The notes under the pieces were generated by a model, which made no database searches, was not told the DNA's origin, and saw nothing but the letters and a program-made list of their open reading frames with translations. This document shows, one piece after another, positions 50,261 to 59,141 of a stretch of 64,000 nucleotides of DNA. This stretch comes from Nocardia arthritidis (lineage in GTDB: Bacteria > Actinomycetota > Actinomycetes > Mycobacteriales > Mycobacteriaceae): NCBI RefSeq assembly GCF_011801145.1, contig NZ_CP046172.1, forward strand, positions 2,666,001-2,730,000. Direction: 5' to 3'. Position numbers and translations under genes: made by a program. The stretch's first letter is position 1; the number at the start of each line of letters is the position of its first letter.

Positions 50261-52744
50261 ATGAGCGGAATCGATGGGGCCGGGGATGTTGATCCGCGGG
50301 CGGCGGATGAGCATGCGGGGGAGTTGGCCGTACTGGATGCGCGGCTGGTGCCCGCGGCGGTGTTCTGTTGGGCCGCAACGATTGTGGCGCTGGCAGCGGG
50401 GTGGGTTGCCGGACTGCTGCTTGCCGTCGGGTTGATGGTGGCGGCCATCGGGTTGTGGGTGCTGCTGCTGTGGGCGATGGCGCATCGCAGTGAGCGGTTG
50501 CGGGCGGTCGCGTTGGTCGCGCTGGCGGCGGTGCTGCTCGGCGCCGGATTCGCGGTGGCCGCCGCATGGCGGGAGTACCGGGTGGCGACCCATCCGCTGC
50601 GGGCCGTCGCCGGGCGGTCGATGCAGGTGGTCGTCACACCGAGCGCGGACCCGAAGGCGGTGCGGTCCAACGCCTTCGGCGAACAGCGGTGGGTGGTGCG
50701 AGCCACGCTGCGCGAGTATCGGAGCGGCGCGAAATCCACCACGGTGGGCGGCGCGGTGGTGATCCTGGCATCGGGCGAGGAGTGGGCCACCCTGCTGCCG
50801 GGGCGGCCGATGACCTTCCGGGCCCGCGCCGAGCCGCCGCGCAGACACGACCTCACGGTGGCCACCCTGCGGGCGCAGGGTCCGCCGGAACCGGCCGGCG
50901 CACCGCCGTGGTGGCAGCGGGTCGCCGGTTACGTGCGCGCCGAACTGTCGGCCGCGGCCGCGGGCGCGCTCGGCCCGGATGCGGCCGGACTGCTGCCCGC
51001 CGTGGTCGTCGGCGATACCTCTCGGCTGCCCGAACACGTCACCGAGGATTTCGAAATCGCGGGGCTGGAACACATTTACGTGGTGAGCGGAGCCAATTTC
51101 TCGATTCTGCTCTCGGCCGTGCTCTGCGTGGTCCGGATGCTGACGCTGGGGCCGCGCGCGCAGGCGGCCGTCGCCACGCTGACGCTGCTGCTGTTCGTGG
51201 TGATCGCCAGGCCCGATCCGAGCGTGCTGCGGGCCGCCGGGATGGGTGCGGTGACCCTGCTCGCCATGGTGACCGGTCGGCGCAAGCAGGCGCTGCCCGC
51301 CCTGTGTGCCGCGATCATCGGATTGCTCGCGCTGGCACCGGAATTGGCGATGCGAGCCGGATTCGCGCTGTCGGCGTTGGCCACCGCGGGCCTGATTCTG
51401 CTGGCGCCGAGCTGGTCCGACTGGTTGCGGGCCCGCGGCTGGTGGCGCGGGCCCGCCGAATCGGTCGCGGTGGCCGTCGCCGCGTTCGTGGTCACCACCC
51501 CGCTGCTCATCGCGCTGTCCGGCAAGCTGAGCACGGTATCGATTCTGGCGAATATCCTGGTGGAGCCGGTGATCGGCCCGATCACCGTGCTCGGTGTGCT
51601 CGCGGCCGTGCTCTCGGTCGTCTGGCCGCCGCTCGCCGAAGCGGTGCTGCTGTGTGCGCGCCCATTGCTGTGGTGGTTGCTCTCGGTCGCCGAGCGCTTG
51701 GCCGCCGTGCCGGGCGCGGAGCTGGCGATACCCGGCGGAACCGGCGGCGGCATTCTGGCATGCGCACTGCTCGTCGTCGCCGTGCTGGCGCTGCGGTCGC
51801 GGCGGGTGCGCAGGCTGGCCGCCGTTATCACGATTTGCCTTGCGGCCGTGCTGGTTCCGGTCCGGGTCTGGCATCCGGGCTGGCCGCCGCCGGGCTGGGT
51901 GCTGGCCGCCTGCGATGTCGGCCAGGGCGACGGGCTCGCGCTCTCGCTCGGTGGTGGCGCCGCGATCGTCGTCGATGTCGGTCCGCAGCCGCGACTCATG
52001 CGCTCCTGCCTGGATCGGTTGCGTATCACCACAATTCCGCTGTTGCTGCTGTCGCATCCGCACGCCGACCATATCGGTGGCCTCGCGGGGGCGCTGCGCG
52101 GTCGCACGGTCGCGGCGATCGCGGTAGCCGCGGGAGAGCTGGCGGCCTCTCATTCACCTCCGGCGAACAGAAGTGCGGCACAGCACCATTCGTCGAAAAC
52201 CGGCTTCGAGCGTGAGCCGGTCGCCGATATCGCCGAGGTGGTCTCCGCCGCACGGGCGGCCGACATTCCGCTTCTGGAATTACAGTCCGGTGCGGAATTG
52301 AATTTCGGCCCGGTCGAATTGACGATTCTGGCCCCGATATCGAGCGGTGCAGCACAATCTTCCGCCGACAACGCCAATGACCGTTCGATTGTCTTCGCTG
52401 CCAAAACGCCTGCGGGCCGAATCCTGTTCACCGGAGATATCGAGGCCGAAGCCCAACGCGCGTTGGTTAACTCCGGCGCACCGGTACAGGCCGACATCCT
52501 CAAAGTCCCGCATCACGGATCACGAACCACCGCAGCGGAATTCCTGGACGCTGTTCACCCGCGTCTAGCCGTGGTGAGCGTCGGCGCGGACAACACCTTC
52601 GGCCACCCGAATCCGGCCATCCTGGCCCATCTCTCGGCCCTCGGCGCGACCGTGGTCCGGACGGACCATCAGGGTGACGTGCTGATCCTCGGATCCGGCC
52701 CGACCCTGCGCACCGTTGCGCGCCAGCGAAATTCCGGCGACTGA
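50261..52744 (+). CDS. comEC: ComEC/Rec2-family DNA uptake channel protein
   Basis: This 827-residue membrane protein has three family parts. An N-terminal set of helices leads into a soluble OB-like segment (about 90-215). The competence domain (about 230-520) contains LEHIYVVSGANFSILLSAVL. The C-terminal metallo-beta-lactamase domain has DVGQGDGLALSLGGGAAIVV, LSHPHADHIGG (HxHxDH) and LKVPHHGSR. It forms the inner-membrane channel for single-stranded DNA. ATG 50261 follows comEA closely. The beta-lactamase metal ligands appear intact, so nuclease-like activity is possible. Confidence 0.92.
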   Translation: MSGIDGAGDVDPRAADEHAGELAVLDARLVPAAVFCWAATIVALAAGWVAGLLLAVGLMVAAIGLWVLLLWAMAHRSERLRAVALVALAAVLLGAGFAVAAAWREYRVATHPLRAVAGRSMQVVVTPSADPKAVRSNAFGEQRWVVRATLREYRSGAKSTTVGGAVVILASGEEWATLLPGRPMTFRARAEPPRRHDLTVATLRAQGPPEPAGAPPWWQRVAGYVRAELSAAAAGALGPDAAGLLPAVVVGDTSRLPEHVTEDFEIAGLEHIYVVSGANFSILLSAVLCVVRMLTLGPRAQAAVATLTLLLFVVIARPDPSVLRAAGMGAVTLLAMVTGRRKQALPALCAAIIGLLALAPELAMRAGFALSALATAGLILLAPSWSDWLRARGWWRGPAESVAVAVAAFVVTTPLLIALSGKLSTVSILANILVEPVIGPITVLGVLAAVLSVVWPPLAEAVLLCARPLLWWLLSVAERLAAVPGAELAIPGGTGGGILACALLVVAVLALRSRRVRRLAAVITICLAAVLVPVRVWHPGWPPPGWVLAACDVGQGDGLALSLGGGAAIVVDVGPQPRLMRSCLDRLRITTIPLLLLSHPHADHIGGLAGALRGRTVAAIAVAAGELAASHSPPANRSAAQHHSSKTGFEREPVADIAEVVSAARAADIPLLELQSGAELNFGPVELTILAPISSGAAQSSADNANDRSIVFAAKTPAGRILFTGDIEAEAQRALVNSGAPVQADILKVPHHGSRTTAAEFLDAVHPRLAVVSVGADNTFGHPNPAILAHLSALGATVVRTDHQGDVLILGSGPTLRTVARQRNSGD

Positions 52745-52803
52745 TTGCCGCAATCGACTTAATCTTTCATGAGAGGAGTTGGCTATCAACGAGGAGCGTG
52801 ATC

Positions 52804-53094
52804 ATGACGGACATGAGTATCACCACGGTGTCGGCTCCGGCCGGATTTTTGGAATTCGCGATGAAGGAGTTGGGCTACACCACGACACAGGACATGATGC
52901 TGGCCCTGGTCCAGCAGGCGCTGGAGCAGGAGCGTCAGCTCTATGTGCTGGAGGGGCCGGGGGAGGGCGAGCTGGAAGTTATGGACCTAGCCACACTGCA
53001 GGAGGAACAGCAAAAGGCGTTCGATATCATTTCGGCGCATACAGGTCTGGCTTTGCTGGCGGATCCGGAATTTCGTGCGATGGCGCGCCGCTAG
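52804..53094 (+). CDS. Putative antitoxin (VapB-like) upstream of a PIN-domain gene
   Basis: This 96-residue acidic protein has a short beta-like start ([15 protein letters not shown]), a helical middle ([20 protein letters not shown]) and an acidic stretch ([20 protein letters not shown]), a layout like type II antitoxins. GAGGAG at 52790-52795 favours ATG 52804 over GTG 52798. It is directly upstream of a PIN-domain ORF, which suggests a VapBC-type pair. Base composition is a little lower in GC than neighbouring genes, and the pair sits between comEC and holA, which are adjacent in M. tuberculosis, so it may be an insertion. The antitoxin family is not firmly recognised. Confidence 0.55.
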   Translation: MTDMSITTVSAPAGFLEFAMKELGYTTTQDMMLALVQQALEQERQLYVLEGPGEGELEVMDLATLQEEQQKAFDIISAHTGLALLADPEFRAMARR

Positions 53095-53114
53095 TTCTCT
53101 GCCAGGAATCTCCG

Positions 53115-53549
53115 CCGACCAGGAAGCCGGGTCGGTACCTGCTCGATTGCAGTGCGTGGTCTCGGGTGCAGTCAGGGCAGCTCGATTACACGGCAATCCG
53201 GAAGCGATATGCCGGTCATGGCTCGATGCTGGTCACGACGACGATCCAATTGCTGGAGATCCTGTTCACCGCGCAGAGCCCTGCGGAGTGGGAAAGGCTC
53301 CACACCGTAATGGCACGATATCCGTTGCTGCACGCCAACGTTCGAACGCACCGAATTGCCACCGGCATTCAGCGACGGCTCTGGCACCAAGGCCGAAAAC
53401 GAGCCGCGGGCTCCGCCGACATCTACATCGCCGCGATCGCCGTGCAATACGACACCACGGTCGTGCACTACGACAACGACTTCGAGCACATCGGCGCGGT
53501 CGCTCCCGAGTTCCGACACGAGTGGGTCGCCGAACGGGGAACACTGTGA
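53115..53549 (+). CDS. PIN-domain toxin-like protein (VapC-like), start codon unclear
   Basis: The frame encodes a PIN ribonuclease domain of about 140 residues. [11 protein letters not shown] carries the first metal aspartate, [20 protein letters not shown] follows, [10 protein letters not shown] the second acid, and [18 protein letters not shown] the third. Between the antitoxin stop (53094) and the first aspartate there is no ATG, GTG or TTG in this frame. The nearest are CTG 53139 (right before the domain) and GTG 53166, which would lose the first aspartate. Translation may use a rare start or slip from the antitoxin frame, or the toxin may be disabled. The stop overlaps a GTG of the holA frame. 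Confidence 0.55.
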   Translation, partial: PTRKPGRYLLDCSAWSRVQSGQLDYTAIRKRYAGHGSMLVTTTIQLLEILFTAQSPAEWERLHTVMARYPLLHANVRTHRIATGIQRRLWHQGRKRAAGSADIYIAAIAVQYDTTVVHYDNDFEHIGAVAPEFRHEWVAERGTL

Positions 53550-53593
53550 GCGCCACCGAGTTCTGTCGGCCCGCACCCGTAGGATCGTTCCCC

Positions 53594-54565
53594 GTGGCGG
53601 ATTCCATTGCACCCCTGCACCTGGTGCTCGGGGAAGAAGAACTGCTGATCGAGCGGGCGATCGCGGAGATCACCGGGCGGGTGCGGGCGGGTGCGCCGGA
53701 TCCGGACGCGGTGCCGGTGGATCGTCTGCGGGCGGGCGATGCGAGCACCGCGGAGTTGGCGGAGCTGCTGAGCCCGTCCCTGTTCGCCGAGGACCGGGTG
53801 ATCGTGCTGGATTCCGCGGCCGAGGCCGGTAAGGAGGCCGTCGCGGTGATCACCGCGGCAGCGGCCGATCCGCCGCCCGGCGTGGTGCTCGTGGTGCTGC
53901 ATTCCGGCGGCGGCCGCGCGAAGGCGCTGGCTCCCGCGCTGCAGAAGGCGGGCGCCGCGGTGCACAACTGCGCGAAGCTCACCAAGGCGGCCGAGCGGGT
54001 CGAGTTCGTGCGCGGCGAATTCCGCGCGGCGGGCATCAAGGCGTCCGGCGATGTTGTCCAGGTGGTGCTGGAGGCGGTCGGTTCGGATCTGCGTGAGCTG
54101 GCCGCCGCGTGTTCGCAGTTGGCCGCGGATACCGGCGGCAAGCTCGATGTGGCGGCCGTGCACCGCTACTACTCGGGTAAGGCCGAGGTCTCCGGCTTCG
54201 ATGTGGCCGAGCTTGCGGTGGCGGGTGATCGCCCGGCCGCGATGGAGGCGCTGCGCTGGGCCAACGATCGCGGCGTCCCGCACGTGCTGCTTGCCGACGC
54301 GCTGGCCGATTCGGTGCACACCATCGCGAAGGTCGGTTCGGCGGGCCGGGGCGACCCGTTCAAATTGGCTTCCGAGCTGGGCATGCCGCCCTGGAAGGTG
54401 AAGAAGGCGCAGCAGCAGGCGCGCGGCTGGACCTCCGCCACCATCGGCTCGGCACTGCAGGTGGTCGCGACGCTCAACGCCGATGTGAAGGGCGGCGCGG
54501 CGGATTCGAGTTACGCCCTGGAATACGCGCTCACCAAGATTCTCGATTTGCACGCGGCGGGCTGA
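53594..54565 (+). CDS. holA: DNA polymerase III subunit delta
   Basis: HolA is the wrench of the clamp loader that opens the sliding clamp. The 323-residue protein has the family start [19 protein letters not shown] (degenerate P-loop region), [15 protein letters not shown] and [40 protein letters not shown] and the C-terminal collar helices ([20 protein letters not shown]) follow. GTG 53594 is chosen because homology begins at once; GTG 53546 would add 16 residues. It follows comEC in mycobacteria as well, here with the toxin-antitoxin pair in between. Confidence 0.9.
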   Translation: MADSIAPLHLVLGEEELLIERAIAEITGRVRAGAPDPDAVPVDRLRAGDASTAELAELLSPSLFAEDRVIVLDSAAEAGKEAVAVITAAAADPPPGVVLVVLHSGGGRAKALAPALQKAGAAVHNCAKLTKAAERVEFVRGEFRAAGIKASGDVVQVVLEAVGSDLRELAAACSQLAADTGGKLDVAAVHRYYSGKAEVSGFDVAELAVAGDRPAAMEALRWANDRGVPHVLLADALADSVHTIAKVGSAGRGDPFKLASELGMPPWKVKKAQQQARGWTSATIGSALQVVATLNADVKGGAADSSYALEYALTKILDLHAAG

Positions 54566-54630
54566 CCAGGAGATATCGGTCACTCGACCCCCGAAATGAC
54601 CAGTTGATCCAGGCAAACTGGAAACTGGTT

Positions 54631-55887
54631 ATGAATGAGCAAACTCCACTGAAGTCCAGTCCCGGCGAGCGAGCGCGCGCCCGGCACCGCCGGATCCGCG
54701 GCGCGCATCGGCGCGCGGTGCGGCGGCGGATCGGCCGCGCGACGGCCAAGGCGTGCACGGCCGGGCTGTCCGCCGCGGTACTGGCCGCGACCGCGGTGGG
54801 CTGGGCGACGGCGGGCAGCTTCGACAGCGGCTTCACCCGGTCCGGCGCGGTGGCGGCCGACGCGCCGCGCTCCCTCGGTGGTGATCTGAACGTCCTGCTG
54901 GTGGGTCTGGACACCAGGAAGGATCAGAACGGCGACAACCTGCCGCCGGAGATCTTGTCCCAGTTGCATGCCGGCGACGGCGACGAGGGTGGCTACAACG
55001 CCAACACGCTGATCCTCGTGCATATCCCCGCCGATATGAAAAGGATTGTCGCCGTGTCGATTCCGCGCGACGACTACGTTCCGGTGCAGGGCATACCCGG
55101 CTACACCCACGCCAAGATCAAGGAGGCGTACGGGCTGAAGAAGGCCGCGGTCGAGGATCAGCTGATGAGCCAGGGCATCACCGATCAGGCCACGCTGGAG
55201 CATGCGGGCCGGGAGGCCGGGCGCGCCTCCATCGTGCAGGCCGTGCGCGACCTGACCGGGGTGCCGATCGACCGGTTCGCCGAGGTCACCCTCGGTGGTT
55301 TCTACGATCTGGCCAAGGCGCTCGGCGGCGTCGAGGTCTGCCTGAATCATCCGGTGCGAGATCTCGAATATTCCGGCGCCGATTTCCCGGCCGGACGCCA
55401 GCGCCTGGACCCGGCGCAGGCGCTGGCCTTCGTCCGGCAGCGGCACGGCCTGGAAAACGGTGATCTGGACCGCACCCACCGCCAGCAGGCCTTCCTCACC
55501 TCGGTGGCCAAGGATCTGAAGAGTGCGGGCACCTTCACCGATATGCGCAAACTTTCGGCGCTGATGGAGGTCGCGCATCGCAATATCGTGCTGTCCGACG
55601 GCTGGAATGCCACCGATTTTCTGCGCACCGTCGGCTCGGCCGACAACCCGACCGTCGAATTCCGCACCCTGCCGGTGCTGAGCTACGACGTGATCAACGG
55701 GCAGGACGTCAATATCGTCGACCAGGACGCCATCCGGCGCGAGGTGCGGGCCGCGTTCGGCGGTCAGGACCTCGCGCCGACGGCACCGACCACACCGACA
55801 CCGACCGTATCGGAAACTCCCACACCGGATGTCGGGCAACCGGTCGATACCGTCATCGGTGGCGACTCCATACCCTGCGTGAATTGA
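54631..55887 (+). CDS. LytR-CpsA-Psr (LCP) family cell-wall glycopolymer ligase
   Basis: LCP proteins move arabinogalactan-type polymers from lipid carrier to peptidoglycan outside the membrane. This 418-residue protein has an arginine-rich cytosolic tail, one membrane segment (LSAAVLAATAVGWATAGSF, about residues 50-68), then the LCP domain: LNVLLVGLDTRKDQNGDNL, VAVSIPRDDYVPVQGIPGY, IDRFAEVTLGGFYDLAKALG and NGDLDRTHRQQAFLTSV with the family arginines. A Thr/Pro-rich end (TPTPTVSETPTPD) closes it. ATG 54631 is preferred; TTG 54604 is possible. A strong terminator follows. Confidence 0.9.
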   Translation: MNEQTPLKSSPGERARARHRRIRGAHRRAVRRRIGRATAKACTAGLSAAVLAATAVGWATAGSFDSGFTRSGAVAADAPRSLGGDLNVLLVGLDTRKDQNGDNLPPEILSQLHAGDGDEGGYNANTLILVHIPADMKRIVAVSIPRDDYVPVQGIPGYTHAKIKEAYGLKKAAVEDQLMSQGITDQATLEHAGREAGRASIVQAVRDLTGVPIDRFAEVTLGGFYDLAKALGGVEVCLNHPVRDLEYSGADFPAGRQRLDPAQALAFVRQRHGLENGDLDRTHRQQAFLTSVAKDLKSAGTFTDMRKLSALMEVAHRNIVLSDGWNATDFLRTVGSADNPTVEFRTLPVLSYDVINGQDVNIVDQDAIRREVRAAFGGQDLAPTAPTTPTPTVSETPTPDVGQPVDTVIGGDSIPCVN

Positions 55888-55906
55888 TGTCTCCCGCAAT
55901 ATGATT

Positions 55907-55944
55907 CGCCCGCACAGCGAAATATGCTGTGCGGGCGTAATTTT
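55907..55944 (+). terminator. Rho-independent terminator after the LCP gene
   Basis: CGCCCGCACAGC (55907-55918) and GCTGTGCGGGCG (55926-55937) make a perfect 12-bp stem with a 7-nt loop, followed by TAATTTT. Confidence 0.88.
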
Positions 55945-55989
55945 CGTCCCGAAGGAATGCGGAGTTGCCCGGCCCGCGCCACGGCCGAA

Positions 55990-57063
55990 TCAGGCGATCC
56001 GCCCCGCCACCTTCAGGTCGCCGAACGTCACGTTCTGTGTCATCGGGCGCGCCAGAAAATCGTGCGGGAAGCCGAGTTCGATGGCGCTGGCCTGCTCCAG
56101 CCGGGCGAGCTGCTCGGCATCGAAGGTCACCTCGAGCGCGCCGAGATTGTCCTCCAGTTGTGCCGCGGTGCGCGCCCCGATGATCGGCGCGGTCACCCCC
56201 GGCCGCCGCAGCGCCCAGGCGAGCGCCACCTGTGCGGGTGTCTTACCCAATTGTGCCGCAACGTCTTTCACGGTATCCGCAATGCCGAGTCCGCGTTCGC
56301 TCAATGCCCCGTTGGCCGCGGCGACGTTCTTCCTGGTACCGGTCGGCGACGCGTCGGCCTGATGTTCGAGGTCGGCGCGGGTGTACTTGCCGGTGAGCAC
56401 ACCGCTGGCCAGCGGCGACCACGGGATCACGCCCAGCCCCAGTTCCTGGGCCATCGGGATCAGATCGCGCTCGACGGTCCGCTCGATCAGGCTGTACTCG
56501 ATCTGCAGCGCGATCAGCGGCGACCAGCCGCGTAGGTCCGCGATGGTCTGCATGCGCGCGATCTGCCAGGCCGGCGCGTCGGAGATGCCGAGGTAGAGCA
56601 CCTTGCCTTGGCGCACCAGATCGTCGAGCCCGCGCAGGATCTCCTCGACCGGGGTCAGGAAGTCCCAGGCGTGCAGGTAGAGCAGGTCGATGTAATCGGT
56701 GTTCAGGTTGCGCAGGCTGGCCTCCACCGAGGCGACCATGCTCTTGCGGTGGTTGCCGCCGGAGTTGGGGTCGCCCGGCCGCCGCAGCATGGTGTATTTC
56801 GTTGCCAGCACCAGGCTTTCGCGATTGTCCTTGGTGAACTCGCCGAGCAGCCGCTCGGACGAGCCGTTGGTGTACATGCTCGCCGTGTCGATGAAGTTGC
56901 CGCCCCGCTCGACATAGGTGTCGAAGATCTTGCGGGACTCGTCCTGCTCGGCGCCCCAGCCCCAATCGGTACCGAAGGTCATGGTGCCGAGCGACAGCGG
57001 CGACACCCGCAGACCCGAGCGGCCGAGCAGCCGGTAGGTGTCGAGGGTGAGCGCTCCGGTCAT
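55990..57063 (-). CDS. Aldo/keto reductase
   Basis: This 357-residue NADPH-dependent reductase of the AKR fold has GTMTFGTDWGWGAEQDESRK, NFIDTASMYTNGSSERLLGE (catalytic Asp and Tyr), VLATKYTMLRR (Lys), YIDLLYLHAWD (His) and the C-terminal PIIGARTAAQLEDNLGAL for cofactor. It resembles general stress or quinone/aldehyde-reducing AKRs. ATG 57063 fits homology. A divergent XRE regulator gene shares its promoter region, an arrangement common for AKR genes in actinobacteria. The substrate is unknown. Confidence 0.9.
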   Translation of the reverse strand: MTGALTLDTYRLLGRSGLRVSPLSLGTMTFGTDWGWGAEQDESRKIFDTYVERGGNFIDTASMYTNGSSERLLGEFTKDNRESLVLATKYTMLRRPGDPNSGGNHRKSMVASVEASLRNLNTDYIDLLYLHAWDFLTPVEEILRGLDDLVRQGKVLYLGISDAPAWQIARMQTIADLRGWSPLIALQIEYSLIERTVERDLIPMAQELGLGVIPWSPLASGVLTGKYTRADLEHQADASPTGTRKNVAAANGALSERGLGIADTVKDVAAQLGKTPAQVALAWALRRPGVTAPIIGARTAAQLEDNLGALEVTFDAEQLARLEQASAIELGFPHDFLARPMTQNVTFGDLKVAGRIA

Positions 57064-57135
57064 GTCGAACTCCTGTCGATCTCGTGAATCTCGTTGTTCG
57101 ACAATGAGTCTGCGACGGGCGAAACCGGTGGATAA

Positions 57136-57157
57136 GGGAAGGTTCTTCCTGGGAAGG
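57136..57157. promoter_or_regulatory. Overlapping GGGAAGG repeats between AKR and XRE genes
   Basis: GGGAAGG (57136-57142) and GGGAAGG (57151-57157) flank TTCTTCCT, giving two overlapping dyads (GGAAG-GTT-CTTCC and CTTCC-TG-GGAAG). It lies in the divergent region, just upstream of a TATTAT -10 (57175-57180) for the XRE gene. A candidate operator for the XRE regulator. Confidence 0.5.
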
Positions 57158-57188
57158 CCAGTACCAGGCAGCCGTATTATCAATGGTG

Positions 57189-58064
57189 ATGACTAGAACG
57201 GTGAATGCGACTGGCAGCGCGAGCGTCAGCGTCGCGAATCCGGTAGCGGAGCTGGCGGCCTTCCTGCGGGACCGGCGCGAGCGCCTCGCACCGGCCGCGG
57301 TCGGGCTGCCTGAGCGTAAGCAGGTCCGACGCACCCCTGGTCTGCGCCGCGAAGAGGTCGCCGAGCTGGCCGGGGTCAGCATCGACTACATCGTCCGGCT
57401 CGAGCAGGGCCGCGGGCTGCGTCCCTCTCCGGAGGTGTTGGAGGCGCTGGCCGACGCGCTGCGCCTGGACGACGCCGAACGCACCTACCTGTTCGATCTG
57501 GCCCAGCAGCGCCAGCCCGGGGGCGGCAAGCCGAGCAGTGTCGCCGCGCCCGCGCTCGCCCGGCTGATCGAGGATCTGCGTCCACTGCCCGCGATGCTGG
57601 TCAACCACCGCTACGACATCCTCGAGTGGAATCCGGAGATGGCGCGGTTGATGGTGGTGGATTTCGCCACCCTGCCGACGGCGCATCGCAACACCATGTG
57701 GCTGTGCGTAATGCATCCCGCACTGCGCGACTTCTACGCGAACCGGGACCAGACCATCCGCGAGGGCATCGCCGACCTGCGCGCCGCGTGGGCGGCGCAT
57801 CCCGACGATCGGGTGCTCGGCGACATGATCGCGGAGCTGCGGGCCCGCAGCGACGAATTCGCGACCGCGTGGGCGCAGCATGATGTGATGGTCCGCGGCC
57901 GGGGCCGCAAGCCGCTGCGGCATCCCGATGTCGGCGCGCTGGCGGTGAATTTCGAGGTGCTGATCTCGGCGCAGGACCCGGATCAGCGTTTGGTCATCTA
58001 CCGCGCGGCGGATCCGGACTCACAGGCGGCACTGGACCGCCTCGCCGCATCCGCCACGCGGTAG
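57189..58064 (+). CDS. XRE-family regulator with MmyB-like ligand domain
   Basis: This 291-residue regulator has a helix-turn-helix (RTPGLRREEVAELAGVSIDY then IVRLEQGRG, about residues 45-75) and the MmyB-like C-terminal domain (LPAMLVNHRYDILEWNPEMA, ending RLVIYRAADPDSQAALDRL). A TATTAT -10 at 57175-57180 places transcription start close to ATG 57189, so a leaderless message is likely; ATG 57183 is an alternative start. It is divergent from the aldo/keto reductase, its likely target. Proteins of this class often control a neighbouring oxidoreductase gene. Confidence 0.88.
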   Translation: MTRTVNATGSASVSVANPVAELAAFLRDRRERLAPAAVGLPERKQVRRTPGLRREEVAELAGVSIDYIVRLEQGRGLRPSPEVLEALADALRLDDAERTYLFDLAQQRQPGGGKPSSVAAPALARLIEDLRPLPAMLVNHRYDILEWNPEMARLMVVDFATLPTAHRNTMWLCVMHPALRDFYANRDQTIREGIADLRAAWAAHPDDRVLGDMIAELRARSDEFATAWAQHDVMVRGRGRKPLRHPDVGALAVNFEVLISAQDPDQRLVIYRAADPDSQAALDRLAASATR

Positions 58065-58074
58065 TGGGCCGGAA

Positions 58075-58329
58075 TTATTCGCCCAACAGCACGGCTGTCA
58101 GTTCCGCGTCCTCGCCCTCGTCGGACTCGTCGTAGCGGCCCTCCCAGTCCTCGTAGAGGGGCACCTCCTCGTCCCGGGTGACGACCCACTCCAGCGAGTA
58201 CCCGCCGTCATCGTCCGGGACCATGACGTTTTCGATCTTCAGGCCGAAGCCCAACACTTCGGCCGCCCGGATGATGTCCGGGAGATCCTCGGCTCGCACC
58301 ACAGTCTGATTGGCGTACACGGTTACCAT
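58075..58329 (-). CDS. Hypothetical acidic protein
   Basis: This 84-residue acidic protein begins VTVYANQTVVRAEDLPDII, has an alpha/beta pattern, and ends in a D/E-rich stretch (YDESDEGEDAELTAVLLGE). ATG 58329 is chosen; an earlier ATG at 58359 would add ten residues with no better ribosome site. It is convergent to the XRE gene, with 10 bp between. No family is recognised. Third codon positions are GC-rich, so it looks real. Confidence 0.6.
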   Translation of the reverse strand: MVTVYANQTVVRAEDLPDIIRAAEVLGFGLKIENVMVPDDDGGYSLEWVVTRDEEVPLYEDWEGRYDESDEGEDAELTAVLLGE

Positions 58330-58575
58330 GCGCGGCATCGTAGCTGGCTCGGGTGACATGGCCCGCCGTGATCCGAAAACAGGCCGCTGACCGGGGGGAG
58401 TTCGTCGGCGGGTCGTGCCGGGGAAATCGGGGTCTTGCCGGTGGGCCGAGCGGGGAACTCACGCTGCGCGGTGTCGGCCATAGGAGGACGGCAAATCTTC
58501 GGCATCCAATCGGGAACGGACACCGGACATCGGCCCATCGCACCGATCCGTTCGGCGGCGAGATTATGCGGACAT

Positions 58576-58612
58576 GACAAAAGCCGCCATGGTCATCGAG
58601 GCCACGGCGGCT
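58576..58612 (-). terminator. Terminator downstream of rpsT
   Basis: On the minus strand AGCCGCCGTGG and CCATGGCGGCT (58582-58612) form an 11-bp stem with one G-T pair and a 9-nt loop, then TTTTGTC. It is 30 bp past the rpsT stop. Confidence 0.8.
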
Positions 58613-58641
58613 GCGTCAGTCGATCGGCGATATGCCGAAAA

Positions 58642-58902
58642 TCAGATCTTGTTGACGGCCTGCGAGAGCGCCGACTTCTTGTTGGCGGCCTGGTTGGCGT
58701 GGATGACACCCTTCGAGGCGGCCTTGTCCAACTTCCGGCTGGCGAACTGCAGCAGGTCGGTGGCCTTGCCCTTATCGCCCGCCGAGATGGCCTCCCGGAC
58801 CTTGCGGATCTGGGTGCGCAGCTCGGACTTGACCGACTGGTTGCGCTTGCGCGCCGCCTCGTTCGTGCGGATCCGCTTCATCTGGGACTTGATGTTGGCC
58901 AC
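58642..58902 (-). CDS. rpsT: 30S ribosomal protein S20
   Basis: S20 binds 16S rRNA early in small-subunit assembly. The 86-residue protein is lysine/arginine-rich and matches the family: [39 protein letters not shown], and [19 protein letters not shown] at the end. It is divergent from the ATP-grasp gene and convergent in trend with holA, as in mycobacteria, though four genes now separate it from holA. A hairpin terminator follows. Confidence 0.96.
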   Translation of the reverse strand: MANIKSQMKRIRTNEAARKRNQSVKSELRTQIRKVREAISAGDKGKATDLLQFASRKLDKAASKGVIHANQAANKKSALSQAVNKI

Positions 58903-59141
58903 GCCTGTATCCTCTGATTCCTGTCACTGAGTGGTCTGGTACTGACGAAAAGTTCGTGAGCGTGCGTCGCACCATGAATATGGGTAACGCAATGCCGAAG
59001 GTCGAGGTTACCAGCCGCAGCGTAGAACCAGAAATCGGCGGTCGCGCGGGTCACCGAAGCGGGTGCGGCGTCGCCCGAGTGATGCCAGAAATTTATCTGT
59101 GACCTGCCCGGCATCGCCGCTGCGTGTAGCACGATTTCTGC

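Noticed and set aside
58120..58135. GTCGTAGCGG match to the repeat core
   Set aside because: Too short and lies in a coding region (YDESDE stretch); no arm-like flanks.
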